DNA of 64,000 nucleotides from Oceaniglobus roseus (GCF_002869745.1 NZ_PNOS01000004.1:62001-126000), one strand, 5' to 3'; shown: positions 42,850 to 52,298, counted from the stretch's first letter. Program-made: numbers and translations. Notes: generated from the sequence alone by a model not told the origin.

Positions 42850-43235
42850 CAGCGGGGTGCCTCGCAATCCAGGAAATCGACAGTGGCGGACGGCGCGGCG
42901 CCCTCGGTCAGCCGGTGCCAGACCAGTCCGGTGCCGTTGCCGGCCAGCAGCGTCTGCACGTCACCGGCGCCTTCGGAAAAGGTGAAGCTCCGCCCGTCGC
43001 GGCTGACCGCCTCGGCAGAGGTATCGCGCCAGGAGATCAGGTAGCGCGTGCCGCCGCCCTCGGCCGCGCCCATGGGGTCCAGCGTGAACGTGACCGGTTC
43101 ATCCCGTGCGGCGCAGGTGCCCGCACCGTCGCAGCGCATCACGACGCGGCATTCCAGATGCACCACCGCGCCTTCGGCAAGGGCCGGAGCGGCGGCGGGC
43201 AGCAGCAGCCCCGCGAGGCTCAGCCGTGCAGCCAG
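42849..43235 (-). CDS. small secreted cysteine-containing protein, start uncertain
   Basis: About 128 residues with a clear signal peptide: AARLSLAGLLLPAAAPALA then EGAVVHLECRVVMRCDG. The mature part has four cysteines (LECRVVMRCDGAGTC and the final DFLDCEAPR), probably two disulfides. I found no ATG, GTG or TTG in frame before the signal peptide; a CTG at 43235 is the best start, overlapping the upstream gene by 16 bases, and translation could depend on coupling. It lies inside the liv transporter unit, stopping one base into livH. No family recognised. Confidence 0.65.
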   Translation of the reverse strand: MAARLSLAGLLLPAAAPALAEGAVVHLECRVVMRCDGAGTCAARDEPVTFTLDPMGAAEGGGTRYLISWRDTSAEAVSRDGRSFTFSEGAGDVQTLLAGNGTGLVWHRLTEGAAPSATVDFLDCEAPR

Positions 43236-43615
43236 ACCTCGAAGGCCGCGCCGACGTCGCGGCAGGAGCCGGGGCGCGAGACCACGTCCGATCCGCTGCC
43301 CTGCGCCTTGAGGAAGGCCGCGCCGTTGTCGCGCACCGCGATCAGCCATTTGGTCCGGTCCGCCGTCACCGCCCGCACCACCACGTTGTTGGTGTCCTTG
43401 CGTGCCAGCGGCACGGCGCTGCCCGTGATCTCCTGGCCCTTCAGCTGCATCTCGACCCGGAACATGCCCGGTGCCACCGCGCCGCTCTTCGGCGCGATCC
43501 GCACCGTCAGGGCGGGCGAGTCGCCGCTCTGGAACGAACAGGACATGGGTTTGACCTCGGCGGCAGGGGACACGGCGCTCAGGAGGCCGCTGAGGAGCAG
43601 GGGCAGCATGGACAT
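43220..43615 (-). CDS. small secreted protein of unknown function
   Basis: A 131-residue protein with a signal peptide (MSMLPLLLSGLLSAVSPAAE) and two cysteines (PMSCSFQSG and RPGSCRDVG) probably joined by a disulfide. The mature sequence has short beta-rich segments such as VRIAPKSGAVAPGMFRVEMQ. The start at 43615 has a good ribosome site (GAGGTGA, minus strand). It opens the second liv unit behind a promoter at 43766-43795. Not recognised; a role at the transporter's periplasmic side is only a guess from position. Confidence 0.78.
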   Translation of the reverse strand: MSMLPLLLSGLLSAVSPAAEVKPMSCSFQSGDSPALTVRIAPKSGAVAPGMFRVEMQLKGQEITGSAVPLARKDTNNVVVRAVTADRTKWLIAVRDNGAAFLKAQGSGSDVVSRPGSCRDVGAAFEVWLHG

Positions 43616-43765
43616 GGGCGTTCACCTCGTTTGCCGCCCGGTCTGCCGAAGGCGCAGCGAGGGCAGGGCCCGTCCCGGCCCCCAGCGCCGCCGCCCCGGT
43701 CCGGGCGATGGGTGCGCCACCGCTCGACAGGCAGCGCGTGGCCTGAGCAAACCATGGGAAACGCC

Positions 43766-43795
43766 AATATCCGCTTAAAGGTTTCGTGTTGTCAC
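43766..43795 (-). promoter_or_regulatory. candidate promoter for the small-protein/livHM unit
   Basis: On the minus strand GTGACA, 18 bases, GATATT. It lies 151 bases before the start of the secreted protein. The sequence ACAAATTTTTTGT just upstream (about 43794-43806) is a short palindrome that could be an operator. The 282-base gap between this gene and livF supports a separate start of transcription. Confidence 0.4.
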
Positions 43796-43897
43796 AAATT
43801 TTTTGTACGACTGTTGCGCCTGCGTCAGCAATGGGCCGAACGGCATGGTCCCGTCCAGAAAACGTGCAGGGCGCGAACGCCGGAAACCGCTGCATCC

Positions 43898-44731
43898 TCA
43901 TCCGCCCAGGAAGCTCCGCCGTACCTCGGGATCGGCCAGAAGCTCCTGGCCCGTCCCGGTGAAGGCGTTGCGCCCCTGCACCAGCACATAGCCGCGGTCC
44001 GCGATCTCCAGCGCCTGGCGCGCGTTCTGCTCGACCATCAGGATCGATATGCCGGTGCGCGCCACCTCGATGATCCGGTCGAACAGCTCGTCCATCACGA
44101 TGGGCGACACGCCCGCGGTCGGCTCGTCCAGCATCAGCAGTTTCGGCTGGGTCATCAGAGCGCGCCCCACCGCGACCTGCTGGCGCTGGCCGCCCGAAAG
44201 CTCGCCCGCCGCCTGCCGACGCTTCTCCTTCAGGATCGGGAACAGTTCGTACACCTGCTCCATCGTGCCCCGGATGTCGTCGCGGCGCAGGAAGGCGCCC
44301 ATTTCAAGGTTCTCCTCGACGCTCATCGAGGTGAAGATGTTGTGGGTCTGGGGTACGAAGCCCATGCCATGGGCCACACGGTCCTGCGGCGTGAGGTCGG
44401 TGATGTCGGTCCCGTCGAGCCGCACCGCGCCCTCGCGCAGGTTCAGCATCCCGAAGACGGCCTTCATCGCCGTGGACTTGCCCGCGCCGTTCGGCCCGAC
44501 GATCACCGCGATCTGGCCCTTCTCGACCGACAGGGTGCAGCCGTGCAGGATATCGGCGCCCGAGCCGTAGCCGCCGGTCATGCCATCGCCGATCAGGAAT
44601 GGTCCCCCAGGGGCCGCATGGGCCTTTCCGCCGCGGCGCACCGGATCGTCGCCGGTGCTGCCCGCGCGGTCGCTCTTCGTGATCGAGCGGTCCTTGTTGC
44701 CCCGCCCGTCCTGCCAGGGATTGCCGCTCAC
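43898..44731 (-). CDS. livF: branched-chain amino acid ABC transporter ATPase LivF
   Basis: A 277-residue ATP-binding subunit. Seen: Walker A GPNGAGKSTAMKAVFG, signature LSGGQRQQVAVGRALM, Walker B LLMLDEPTAGVSP, and H-loop region ILMVEQNARQALEIAD, all typical of LivF. The first 50 residues are a hydrophilic extension before MTGGYGSGADILHG, unlike usual LivF proteins; an internal start there is possible. The GTG start at 44731 overlaps the livG stop by GTGA. Confidence 0.92.
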   Translation of the reverse strand: MSGNPWQDGRGNKDRSITKSDRAGSTGDDPVRRGGKAHAAPGGPFLIGDGMTGGYGSGADILHGCTLSVEKGQIAVIVGPNGAGKSTAMKAVFGMLNLREGAVRLDGTDITDLTPQDRVAHGMGFVPQTHNIFTSMSVEENLEMGAFLRRDDIRGTMEQVYELFPILKEKRRQAAGELSGGQRQQVAVGRALMTQPKLLMLDEPTAGVSPIVMDELFDRIIEVARTGISILMVEQNARQALEIADRGYVLVQGRNAFTGTGQELLADPEVRRSFLGG

Positions 44732-45504
44732 GCCGTCACCTTGTTCTTCAGCCCGGTGCCGAGATAGGCCTCGATCACCTGCTCGTTCGCCTTGATCTCC
44801 TCGATCGAGCCCTCGGCCAGCACCTTGCCCTCGGCCATCACGATGACCGGATCGCAGAGGCGGCCGATGAAATCCATGTCGTGCTCGATCATGCAGAAGG
44901 TATACCCGCGCTCCCGGTTCAGCCGCAGGATCGCGTCGCCCACGGTATTCAGCAGCGTCCGGTTCACGCCCGCGCCGACCTCGTCCAGGAACACGATCTT
45001 CGCCTCGACCATCATCGTGCGGCCAAGCTCCAGAAGCTTCTTCTGGCCGCCCGACAGGTTCCCCGCACGCTCGTCCTTCAGGTGGTCTATCGTCAGGAAT
45101 TCAAGGACTTCGTCGGCCTTCCTCAGAAGCGCCGCTTCCTCCTGCGCGATGCGCGAGCGGTTGAACCAGGCGTTCCACAGCGTCTCGCCCGCCTGCGCGG
45201 GGGGCACCATCATCAGGTTCTCGCGCACGGTCATCGAGCCGAATTCGTGGGCGATCTGGAACGTTCGCAGCAACCCCTTGTGGAACAGGGTGTGCGGCGG
45301 CAGGCCGGTGATGTCCTCGCCCGCCATCGTCACCTTGCCCGAGGTCGGTTGAAGGACGCCCGCGATCACGTTGAAGAGCGTGGTCTTTCCGGCGCCGTTC
45401 GGCCCGATCAGTCCGGTGATCGACCCTTCCGCGATACTGATCGAAGCCCCGTCCACGGCGTGGAAACCGCCGAAGTGCTTGTGGACGTTCTCGGCAACGA
45501 TCAT
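44728..45504 (-). CDS. livG: branched-chain amino acid ABC transporter ATPase LivG
   Basis: A 258-residue ATP-binding subunit. Seen: Walker A GPNGAGKTTLFNVIAG, signature NLSGGQKKLLELGRTMM, Walker B IVFLDEVGAGVN, and CMIEHDMDFIGRLCD at the H-loop, with the typical LivG ending AEGSIEEIKANEQVIEAYLG. It forms a heterodimer with LivF under LivH and LivM. It is 63 bases downstream of livJ, separated by the hairpin at 45533, and overlaps livF by GTGA. Confidence 0.94.
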   Translation of the reverse strand: MIVAENVHKHFGGFHAVDGASISIAEGSITGLIGPNGAGKTTLFNVIAGVLQPTSGKVTMAGEDITGLPPHTLFHKGLLRTFQIAHEFGSMTVRENLMMVPPAQAGETLWNAWFNRSRIAQEEAALLRKADEVLEFLTIDHLKDERAGNLSGGQKKLLELGRTMMVEAKIVFLDEVGAGVNRTLLNTVGDAILRLNRERGYTFCMIEHDMDFIGRLCDPVIVMAEGKVLAEGSIEEIKANEQVIEAYLGTGLKNKVTA

Positions 45505-45532
45505 GGGCAGTTCTCCGTTCGGGAAAGGCAGA

Positions 45533-45560
45533 AGGCGGCCCGGCCAATGCCGGACCGCCT
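45533..45560 (-). terminator. intergenic hairpin between livJ and livG
   Basis: AGGCGG-C-CCGGC-CAAT-GCCGG-A-CCGCCT (plus strand) folds as a six plus five base-pair stem with one internal mismatch. It sits between the binding-protein gene and livG. It may reduce readthrough or protect the livJ mRNA, giving more binding protein than ATPase. Confidence 0.5.
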
Positions 45561-45567
45561 GTCGGGA

Positions 45568-46755
45568 TCACATGTAGCCGTCGGTGACGGCCTTGCCGCC
45601 CTCGATGTTGTAGATCCGGTAGTTGCCCTTGCTCTCGCGGCCGTTCACGAGGTCGACGGCGGTGGCGCCGTCATAGTCGATCGCGGTGCCGTTCTTCAGC
45701 AGTTCCAGCCCCTTGGCCAGCTCGCCCGGCAGGATCTTCTCGCCGGGGCCGTTGGCGACCTCGAGGATCTTGCCCTTGAAGTCGGCCGAGTTCGAGGACT
45801 TCGCCGCCTGCATCGCCAGCAGGATCAGCGCCGCCGCGTCGTAGGATTCCGGCGCGAAGGACGAGGTGCCGTCGATGCCCGCGGCCTTCGCCATCTCGAG
45901 GAACTTCTGCGACCCCTCGTTGTCGATGCCCGGGACGTCGCCGAAGCTGCCGTCCATCGAATCGCCGAGCGCCTGCAGCAGCGATTCGCCGTACATGCCG
46001 TCGGGCAGGTAGAAGACGTCGAAGGCGCCGCTGTCGACGGCGGCCTGGATCACGCCCTTGCCGCCCTGGTCGACATAGCCCGCCACGACCAGGATCTCGC
46101 CCCCGGCCGAGGCCAGCGCGCCGACTTCGGCCGAGTAGTCGGCCTTGCCGTCCTCGTGCGCGGCCGAGATGGTGACCTCGCCGCCCATCTCCTCGAACGC
46201 CGCCTGGAAGGCATCGGCCAGGCCCTTGCCGTAATCGTTGTTGGTGTAGGTCAGTGCGACCGAGTTGATGCCGCGGTTCTTGATCACCTCGGCCATCACT
46301 TGGCCCTGGCGGGCGTCGGAGGGCGCGGTGCGGTAGAACAGGTCGTCGGATTCGGCAGTGGTCAGGCCGGGCGAGGTGGCCGAGGGCGAGACCATGACGA
46401 TGCCGTTCGGCCGCGCCACGTTCTGCAGCACGGCGCCGGTCACGCCCGAGCAGTCGGCGCCGACGATCGCGGCCACCTTGTCGGAGGTCACCAGGCGCTC
46501 GGCCGCGGCCGTCGCGGCGCCGGCGTCGATGCAGGTGCTGTCGCCGCGCACCGCCTCGACGGTGGAGCCGTCCAGCAGCTGGCCCGAGTCCGACACTTCC
46601 TTGATCGCCATTTCGGCCGCGGCGCCCATGGTCGGCGTGATCGTCTCGAGCGGTCCGGTGAAGCCCAGCAGGACCCCGAGCTTGATGTCCTCGGCCTGCG
46701 CGGTGCCGATCATCGCCATGGCCGATGCGGTCGTGGCAAGAAGCAGCTTTCTCAT
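45568..46755 (-). CDS. livJ: branched-chain amino acid ABC transporter substrate-binding protein
   Basis: A 395-residue periplasmic protein of the LivJ/LivK type. Seen: signal peptide MRKLLLATTASAMAMIGTAQ cleaved before AEDIKLGV, and the family core LGVLLGFTGPLETITPTMGA, VSPSATSPGLTTAESDDLFY and LTYTNNDYGKGLADAFQ. The substrate may be a branched-chain amino acid, another amino acid, or a related compound; the ligand pocket cannot be resolved from sequence. A GGGAGA ribosome site precedes the ATG. First gene of the livJ-livG-livF unit. Confidence 0.9.
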   Translation of the reverse strand: MRKLLLATTASAMAMIGTAQAEDIKLGVLLGFTGPLETITPTMGAAAEMAIKEVSDSGQLLDGSTVEAVRGDSTCIDAGAATAAAERLVTSDKVAAIVGADCSGVTGAVLQNVARPNGIVMVSPSATSPGLTTAESDDLFYRTAPSDARQGQVMAEVIKNRGINSVALTYTNNDYGKGLADAFQAAFEEMGGEVTISAAHEDGKADYSAEVGALASAGGEILVVAGYVDQGGKGVIQAAVDSGAFDVFYLPDGMYGESLLQALGDSMDGSFGDVPGIDNEGSQKFLEMAKAAGIDGTSSFAPESYDAAALILLAMQAAKSSNSADFKGKILEVANGPGEKILPGELAKGLELLKNGTAIDYDGATAVDLVNGRESKGNYRIYNIEGGKAVTDGYM

Positions 46756-46856
46756 GTCATTCTCCCTGTTGCGGAACATTGTCCTGCGCCGGATGCTAAA
46801 GCGGCGGATTTGGAAAGAAAAGACAATACGCTGGCGGCCGTAGCGGCAGTTCAGCC

Positions 46857-47861
46857 TCAGATGGAAAGCCGCGCGACATGCACGCCCCGCTCGCGATAGG
46901 GTGTCGTGTCGTAGTGCGAGCGGTAGCATTTCGAGAAATGCGAGGGGCTGGCGAAACCGCAGGCAAGGGCGACGTTTATCACGCTCATGTCCGTCTGCAT
47001 CAACAGGTTGCGCGCCTTCTGGAGCCTCAGTTCCATGTAGTACCGCTTGGGCGAGCGGTTCAGGTAGCGGCGGAACAGCCGTTCCAGCTGGCGCGTGCTC
47101 ATGCCGACGTCGCGGGCGAGGGTGGCGGGGCTGATCGGATCCTCGATGTGGTTCTCCATCATCTGGATCACCTGGCTGAGCTTCGGGTGCCGGACGCCGA
47201 TCCGGGTAGGGGTGGACAGGCGCTGCGTGTCCTGGTCGGTGCGGATCGAGGAATAGATCAGCTGGTCGGCCACCGCGCTGGCCAGCGTTTCGCCGTGGTG
47301 GTCCCCGATCAGCTTCAGCATCAGGTCGATGGACGATGTGCCCCCGGCGGTGGTGTAGCGGTTGCCGTCGATCACGAAGACGGATTTCGTCAGGTCCACC
47401 TCCTCGAACTCCTCGGCGAAGCTGTCCTGGTTCTCCCAGTGGATCGTGGCGCGCTTGCCGTCCAGAAGCCCGGCCTTGGCCAGCGAATAGCCCGCGGTGC
47501 AGAGCCCGCCCATGGTCACGCCGCGCCGCGCCTCGCGCCGGAGCCAGTTCAGAAGCCGTTTCGACGTCGCCTGCGCCACGTCGATGCCGCCGCAGACCAG
47601 CACCGTGTCCTCGCGGTTCAGCTCGTCCAGATCGCCGTCGAGCCTGAACCTGGTGCCCGCCGAACAGCTGACCTCCTCGCCGCCGTCCCCGATCAGGCTC
47701 CAGGTATAGAGCGTCTTTCTCGACAGCCGGTTGGCGATCCTGAGCGAATCCAGGCTGGCCGCGAAGGACAGCAGGGTGAAGTTTTCGAGAAGGACGAAGA
47801 CGAAGTGACGGGGCTTGCGGCCCTGAACGTCCACGTCGACGCTGTAGAAATTCGCTTCCAT
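46857..47861 (-). CDS. GlxA family transcriptional regulator
   Basis: A 334-residue regulator with an N-terminal DJ-1/PfpI-like domain (HFVFVLLENFTLLSFAASLD, VLVCGGIDVAQAT) and a C-terminal AraC-type DNA-binding domain (ISPATLARDVGMSTRQLERL, then the ALACGFASPSHFSKCYRSHY helix). The DJ-1-like part keeps a cysteine in GGLCTAGYSLAKAG at the nucleophile elbow position. Relatives regulate choline, carnitine and glycine betaine or dimethylarginine use. Its effector is unknown. Divergent from the DAHP synthase gene; its target could be the neighbouring liv genes, but this is not shown. Confidence 0.9.
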   Translation of the reverse strand: MEANFYSVDVDVQGRKPRHFVFVLLENFTLLSFAASLDSLRIANRLSRKTLYTWSLIGDGGEEVSCSAGTRFRLDGDLDELNREDTVLVCGGIDVAQATSKRLLNWLRREARRGVTMGGLCTAGYSLAKAGLLDGKRATIHWENQDSFAEEFEEVDLTKSVFVIDGNRYTTAGGTSSIDLMLKLIGDHHGETLASAVADQLIYSSIRTDQDTQRLSTPTRIGVRHPKLSQVIQMMENHIEDPISPATLARDVGMSTRQLERLFRRYLNRSPKRYYMELRLQKARNLLMQTDMSVINVALACGFASPSHFSKCYRSHYDTTPYRERGVHVARLSI

Positions 47862-47992
47862 GGGGCATCCGATCGTTTCATCCGGAGCGAAGCAGGTTTG
47901 CGGGCGGGGATCAAGCGGCCGTCTGGGGGCGACGGCAAATGTCGCGTTCGGGGTATCGCTGCCGGCAAGCCGCGGGATCACGCCATTTGCAG

Positions 47993-48020
47993 TTGGCCCC
48001 GGGCCCTTCCACCGTTATAC
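47993..48020 (+). promoter_or_regulatory. candidate promoter for DAHP synthase
   Basis: TTGGCC, a 16-base spacer, then TTATAC. It lies 56 bases before the ATG at 48076, in the 214-base divergent region between the GlxA-type gene and the aromatic gene. Confidence 0.4.
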
Positions 48021-48075
48021 AACGCGCCGATCCGGGCCGCACGCCCGCATCGCCCTTTTCTGACGGAGCGAGACC

Positions 48076-49443
48076 ATGACACCCTGGCAAAAAACCGACT
48101 GGCGCAGCAAACCGCGGGTCCAGATGCCGGAGTATACCGACGCCGAGGCGCTGAAGAAGGCCGAGGCGCGGCTGGCGAAGTTTCCGCCTCTGGTCTTCGC
48201 GGGCGAGGCGCGCACGCTCAGGAAGGAGCTGGCCGCCGTTTCCCGCGGGGAGGCGTTCCTGCTCCAGGGCGGCGACTGCGCCGAAAGCTTCGCCGAGTTC
48301 AGCGGCGACAACATCCGCGACACCTTCAAGGTGATGCTCCAGATGGCGATGGTCCTGACCTTCGGCGCCAAGGTGCCGACGGTGAAGGTCGGCCGCATGG
48401 CCGGCCAGTTCGCCAAGCCGCGCAGCGCCCCGACCGAGACGGTGGGCGGCGTCGAGCTGCCGAGCTACCGCGGCGACATCATCAACGGCTTCGACTTCAC
48501 GGCCGAGGCGCGGATCCCCGATCCGAACCGTATGATCGAGGCCTATTCCCAGGCCGCGGCCACGCTGAACCTGCTGCGCGCCTTCTCGAAGGGCGGTTTC
48601 GCCGACATTCACCGCGTCCACGCCTGGACCCTCGGCTTCACCGACAGCGAGGAAGCGGAGAAGTACCGCGACATGGCGAACCGCATCCAGGATGCGCTCG
48701 ACTTCATGACCGCGGCCGGGCTGACCTCGGAGACGAACCACGAGCTGGCGACGGTGGACTTCTACACCTCCCACGAGGCGCTGCTGCTGGAGTACGAAGA
48801 GGCGCTGACCCGCACCGACTCGCTCACCGGGCAGCAGGTCGACACCTCGGGCCACCTGATCTGGATCGGCGACCGCACCCGCCAGCCCGAGGGCGCCCAT
48901 GTCGAGTTCTGCAAGGGCGTCATCAACCCGATCGGCCTGAAATGCGGCCCCTCGATGACCACGGGCGACCTGAAGAAGCTGATGGCGACCCTGAACCCCA
49001 AGAACGAGGCCGGGCGGCTGACGCTGATCGCGCGCTTCGGTGCGGGCAAGGTGGGCGACCACCTGCCGAAGCTGATCCGCGCCGTGCAGGAGGAGGGGGC
49101 CAACGTCGTGTGGTCCTGCGACCCGATGCACGGCAACACGATCAAGTCGGCCTCGGGCTACAAGACCCGGCCGTTCGAATCGGTGCTGCGCGAGGTGCAG
49201 GAGTTCTTCGCCGTCCACAACGCCGAGGGCACGATCCCCGGCGGCGTGCACTTCGAGATGACGGGCCGCGACGTGACCGAGTGCACAGGCGGCGTCCGCG
49301 CCGTCGCCGACGAGGACCTCTCGGACCGCTACCACACCGCCTGCGATCCGCGGCTCAACGCCTCGCAGGCGCTGGAGCTGGCCTTCCTCGTCGCCGAAGA
49401 GCTGAGCGGCCGCCAGGCGTCGCGCCAGGCCGCGGCCAGCTGA
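48076..49443 (+). CDS. class II DAHP synthase
   Basis: A 455-residue enzyme that joins phosphoenolpyruvate and erythrose-4-phosphate, the first step of aromatic amino acid synthesis. Seen: [49 protein letters not shown] and [20 protein letters not shown], hallmarks of the plant-like class II type, which carries no relation in sequence to E. coli AroFGH. The length is normal. It stands alone with its own promoter; the hairpin at 49459 follows its stop by 15 bases. Confidence 0.95.
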   Translation: MTPWQKTDWRSKPRVQMPEYTDAEALKKAEARLAKFPPLVFAGEARTLRKELAAVSRGEAFLLQGGDCAESFAEFSGDNIRDTFKVMLQMAMVLTFGAKVPTVKVGRMAGQFAKPRSAPTETVGGVELPSYRGDIINGFDFTAEARIPDPNRMIEAYSQAAATLNLLRAFSKGGFADIHRVHAWTLGFTDSEEAEKYRDMANRIQDALDFMTAAGLTSETNHELATVDFYTSHEALLLEYEEALTRTDSLTGQQVDTSGHLIWIGDRTRQPEGAHVEFCKGVINPIGLKCGPSMTTGDLKKLMATLNPKNEAGRLTLIARFGAGKVGDHLPKLIRAVQEEGANVVWSCDPMHGNTIKSASGYKTRPFESVLREVQEFFAVHNAEGTIPGGVHFEMTGRDVTECTGGVRAVADEDLSDRYHTACDPRLNASQALELAFLVAEELSGRQASRQAAAS

Positions 49444-49458
49444 CCCCGGCTTCCGACC

Positions 49459-49488
49459 GTGCCGCGGGGCTCAGTCGCCCCGCGGCAC
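49459..49488. terminator. bidirectional hairpin between DAHP synthase and PAS gene
   Basis: GTGCCGCGGGGC-TCAGTC-GCCCCGCGGCAC is a perfect 12-base-pair stem with a six-base loop, 15 bases after the DAHP synthase stop. The stop codon of the convergent PAS gene lies inside the loop, so the right arm is its last codons. No T-run follows. Confidence 0.6.
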
Positions 49489-50088
49489 CAGCGTCAGCTC
49501 GGGGCGGCGGGGCGCGGGGAGCGGCGTCTGCGCCAGATGCGCGTATCCCGTCAGGCCGCGGCGGTTGTCGGCGGTGATGCGGAAGCGGTGTGGCGGCGTG
49601 CCCCGCAGTCCGGTCGCCGACAGGCAGCCCACGGCGCGCGTCACCTCGCCCTCGTGATCCCGAAGCGGCAGCAGCAGCATCCGCGCGACGCTCGCCGCGC
49701 CGACCAGCCGCGGCGGGCCCGACAGCCACAGGTCGACCTCGGCCGGGGCCTCGAACACCGCTTCCACGGCCTCGGCGAAGGCGGCGCGCGCCTCGGGAAG
49801 CATGAAGCAGCTGACCGGCATCCCCCGCACCTCCATCCCCATCAGGTCGGCGACGTGCATCCCGGCAAGGCGGAACCGCGCGACGCCGGGCGCCACCCGC
49901 TCCAGCAGGAAGGTGCGGTCCAGCACGTCGGCGATGCCGCGGGGATCGACCTCGGCCCGGAGCGGCATGATCCGGCCCCGGCACAGCCCCTGCCAATACG
50001 CGCGCAGGGTCCCGAAGCAATCCGCCAGCGCCAGCGCGCCGCCATGCAGCGGCACGACCCGCCCCGATGCGTGTTCGTCCTGCGTCAT
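49471..50088 (-). CDS. PAS domain protein (PAS_5 type)
   Basis: A 205-residue cytoplasmic protein. Residues about 20 to 160 look like a PAS_5 sensor domain (DCFGTLRAYWQGLCRGRIMP, ERVAPGVARFRLAGMHVADL and LMGMEVRGMPVSCF). A basic, proline-rich tail follows (PLPAPRRPELTLVPRGD). There is no output domain. In Caulobacter similar proteins (MopJ) modulate signalling, but a specific role here is unknown. A GAGGAG ribosome site precedes the ATG at 50088. Confidence 0.8.
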   Translation of the reverse strand: MTQDEHASGRVVPLHGGALALADCFGTLRAYWQGLCRGRIMPLRAEVDPRGIADVLDRTFLLERVAPGVARFRLAGMHVADLMGMEVRGMPVSCFMLPEARAAFAEAVEAVFEAPAEVDLWLSGPPRLVGAASVARMLLLPLRDHEGEVTRAVGCLSATGLRGTPPHRFRITADNRRGLTGYAHLAQTPLPAPRRPELTLVPRGD

Positions 50089-50229
50089 CTTCCGCTCCTC
50101 GGCAGGGCGCCCGGCGGCGTTGTCTCCCGTCCGCCGGTCTGGTACCGCTGCCGCACCCGTATTCCCCAATGAGGGTGTAGCATTGATGAAGCCGACAATC
50201 CGTCGCAATCTGGCTGAAAGGTTAACACC

Positions 50230-51123
50230 ATGCGCCATTCGATGACCGGCTTCGCCGCAGCCACCGGGGCCTTCCAGGACTGGAGCTGGACCTGGGACCT
50301 GCGGTCGGTGAACGGGCGCGGGCTCGAGCTGCGCCTGAGGGTGCCCGAGTGGATCGAGGGACTGGAGACGGCGCTGCGCCCGGCGCTGCAGTCCGCCATC
50401 GCCCGGGGCAACGTCACGCTGAACTGCCGTGTCCTGCGCAGCACCGAGGCCGTCGAGGGGCAGATCAACCCGGCGGCGCTGGAGCGGGTGCTGGACCAGG
50501 TGGCCGAGATCGAGAACGCCGCGATGGCGCGCGGCGTCAGCATCGTCGCCCCCAGCGCCACCGACATCCTCTCCCAGCGCGGTGTGCTGGAGACCCGCGC
50601 GGCCGAAACGGCGGACACCGCCCCCCTGCGCGCGGCGCTGCTGGACGGGCTGCCCGCGCTGCTCGACGGCTTCAACGCCATGCGCGCGGCCGAGGGCAAC
50701 GCGCTGGCGGCGGTCCTGATGGGGCAGGTGGACCGCATCGCCGCGCTGACGGCCGAGGCGCGGGGCCTCTGCGACGCGCGCCAGGCGCAGATGGCCGCGG
50801 CCCTGCGCGACCAGCTGGCGAAGGTGATGGACAACACCGAAGGCGCCGATCCCGACCGCGTGGCGCAGGAGCTGGCGCTGATCGCGGTCAAGTCCGACAT
50901 CACCGAGGAGATCGACCGCCTGACCGCCCATGTCGAGGCAGCCCGCGCGCTGCTCGCCGAAGAGGGGCCGGTGGGCCGCAAGCTCGACTTCCTGACCCAG
51001 GAATTCATGCGCGAGGCGAACACGCTTTGCGCCAAATCGCAGCACGCGCCGCTGACGCGGGTGGGTCTGGAGCTGAAGACCACCATCGACCAGCTGCGCG
51101 AACAGGTTCAGAACGTGGAGTAA
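50230..51123 (+). CDS. yicC: YicC/YloC family endoribonuclease-like protein
   Basis: A 297-residue protein of the YicC family, with the N-terminal [15 protein letters not shown] and KSVNGR-like [20 protein letters not shown], and the C-terminal domain [20 protein letters not shown]. YicC is now described as a metal-dependent endoribonuclease in RNA turnover. It sits immediately upstream of gmk, the common order in proteobacteria; gmk starts four bases after its stop. Confidence 0.93.
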   Translation: MRHSMTGFAAATGAFQDWSWTWDLRSVNGRGLELRLRVPEWIEGLETALRPALQSAIARGNVTLNCRVLRSTEAVEGQINPAALERVLDQVAEIENAAMARGVSIVAPSATDILSQRGVLETRAAETADTAPLRAALLDGLPALLDGFNAMRAAEGNALAAVLMGQVDRIAALTAEARGLCDARQAQMAAALRDQLAKVMDNTEGADPDRVAQELALIAVKSDITEEIDRLTAHVEAARALLAEEGPVGRKLDFLTQEFMREANTLCAKSQHAPLTRVGLELKTTIDQLREQVQNVE

Positions 51124-51127
51124 CCCC

Positions 51128-51766
51128 TTGGCGCGGCGCGGACTTCTCATCATCCTCTCGTCCCCCTCCGGGGCCGGCAAGTCGACGCTGGCCCGCCGCC
51201 TGATGGCCTGGGACCGAGGGCTGCGCTTCTCCGTCTCGGCCACGACGCGGGCGCCGCGCCCGGGCGAGGTGGACGGGCGCGAATACTATTTCGTCGACGA
51301 GGCGCGGTTCAAGGCGATGGTCACGAACGGCGAGATGCTGGAACACGCCGCGGTCTTCGGCAACTACTACGGCTCGCCCTCGGCACCGGTCGAAAGCGCG
51401 ATCCATGCGGGACGCGACGTGCTGTTCGACATCGACTGGCAGGGCGGCCAGCAGATCCGCAACTCGGCCCTGGGGCTGCACACGCTGGCGATCTTCATCC
51501 TCCCGCCCTCGATCAAGGAGCTGGAGCGCCGCCTGCGCGCCCGCGACCAGGACAGCGACGAGGTGATCGCTTCGCGGATGCGCAAGTCCTGGGACGAGAT
51601 CAGCCACTGGGACGGTTACGACTATGTCCTGGTGAACGAGGACCTGGGCGAGACCGAGGCGCGGCTGAGGACGATCATCTCGGCCGAACGGCTGCGCCGG
51701 AGCCAGCAGCCCGATCTCGTCAACCACGTCCGTGCCCTGCAAATGGAATTCGAGGAGCTGCCATGA
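51128..51766 (+). CDS. gmk: guanylate kinase
   Basis: A 212-residue kinase that phosphorylates GMP to GDP with ATP. Seen: Walker [20 protein letters not shown]-binding [21 protein letters not shown] and [15 protein letters not shown]. The start is a TTG at 51128 with a GTGGAG ribosome site seven bases upstream; no ATG precedes the P-loop. Overlaps the carbonic anhydrase gene by ATGA (51763-51766). Confidence 0.96.
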   Translation: MARRGLLIILSSPSGAGKSTLARRLMAWDRGLRFSVSATTRAPRPGEVDGREYYFVDEARFKAMVTNGEMLEHAAVFGNYYGSPSAPVESAIHAGRDVLFDIDWQGGQQIRNSALGLHTLAIFILPPSIKELERRLRARDQDSDEVIASRMRKSWDEISHWDGYDYVLVNEDLGETEARLRTIISAERLRRSQQPDLVNHVRALQMEFEELP

Positions 51767-52284
51767 CCCTCTACACGCTCGACGGCCAGTCGCCGGAAAT
51801 CGACCCCTCGGCCTGGATCGCGCCCGATGCGAACGTCATCGGCAGGGTGCGGATGCTGGGCGCCAGCTCAGTCTGGTTCTGCGCCACGCTGCGCGGCGAC
51901 AACGAATGGATCGAGGTGGGCGAGGGCAGCAACATCCAGGAGAACTGCGTTCTGCACACCGACATGGGCTTTCCCCTGACCGTCGGGGCGAACTGCACCA
52001 TCGGCCACAAGGCGATGCTGCACGGCTGCACCATCGGCGAGGGCAGCCTGATCGGCATGGGCGCGACGGTGCTGAACGGTGCCGTGATCGGCAGGAACTG
52101 CCTGATCGGGGCAGGGGCCCTGGTCACCGAGCGCAAGGAGATCCCCGACGGCTCGCTCGTCATGGGCAGCCCCGGCAAGGTCGTTCGGCAACTCGACGAA
52201 AAGGCCATTGCAGGGCTGCTCGCTTCGGCCCAAGGGTATCAGGCAAACGCCCGCCGCTTCGCCGCCGGGCTGAAACCTCTCTGA
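51763..52284 (+). CDS. gamma carbonic anhydrase family protein
   Basis: A 173-residue left-handed beta-helix protein. Seen: hexapeptide repeats ([40 protein letters not shown]) and three metal-site histidines in [10 protein letters not shown] and IGHKAMLHG. The family, often named YrdA or PaaY, includes active carbonic anhydrases and inactive scaffolds. Trimer expected, cytoplasmic. Start overlaps gmk by ATGA; metC-like gene follows 14 bases after. Confidence 0.92.
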   Translation: MTLYTLDGQSPEIDPSAWIAPDANVIGRVRMLGASSVWFCATLRGDNEWIEVGEGSNIQENCVLHTDMGFPLTVGANCTIGHKAMLHGCTIGEGSLIGMGATVLNGAVIGRNCLIGAGALVTERKEIPDGSLVMGSPGKVVRQLDEKAIAGLLASAQGYQANARRFAAGLKPL

Positions 52285-52298
52285 GATCCGGAGCCTCC

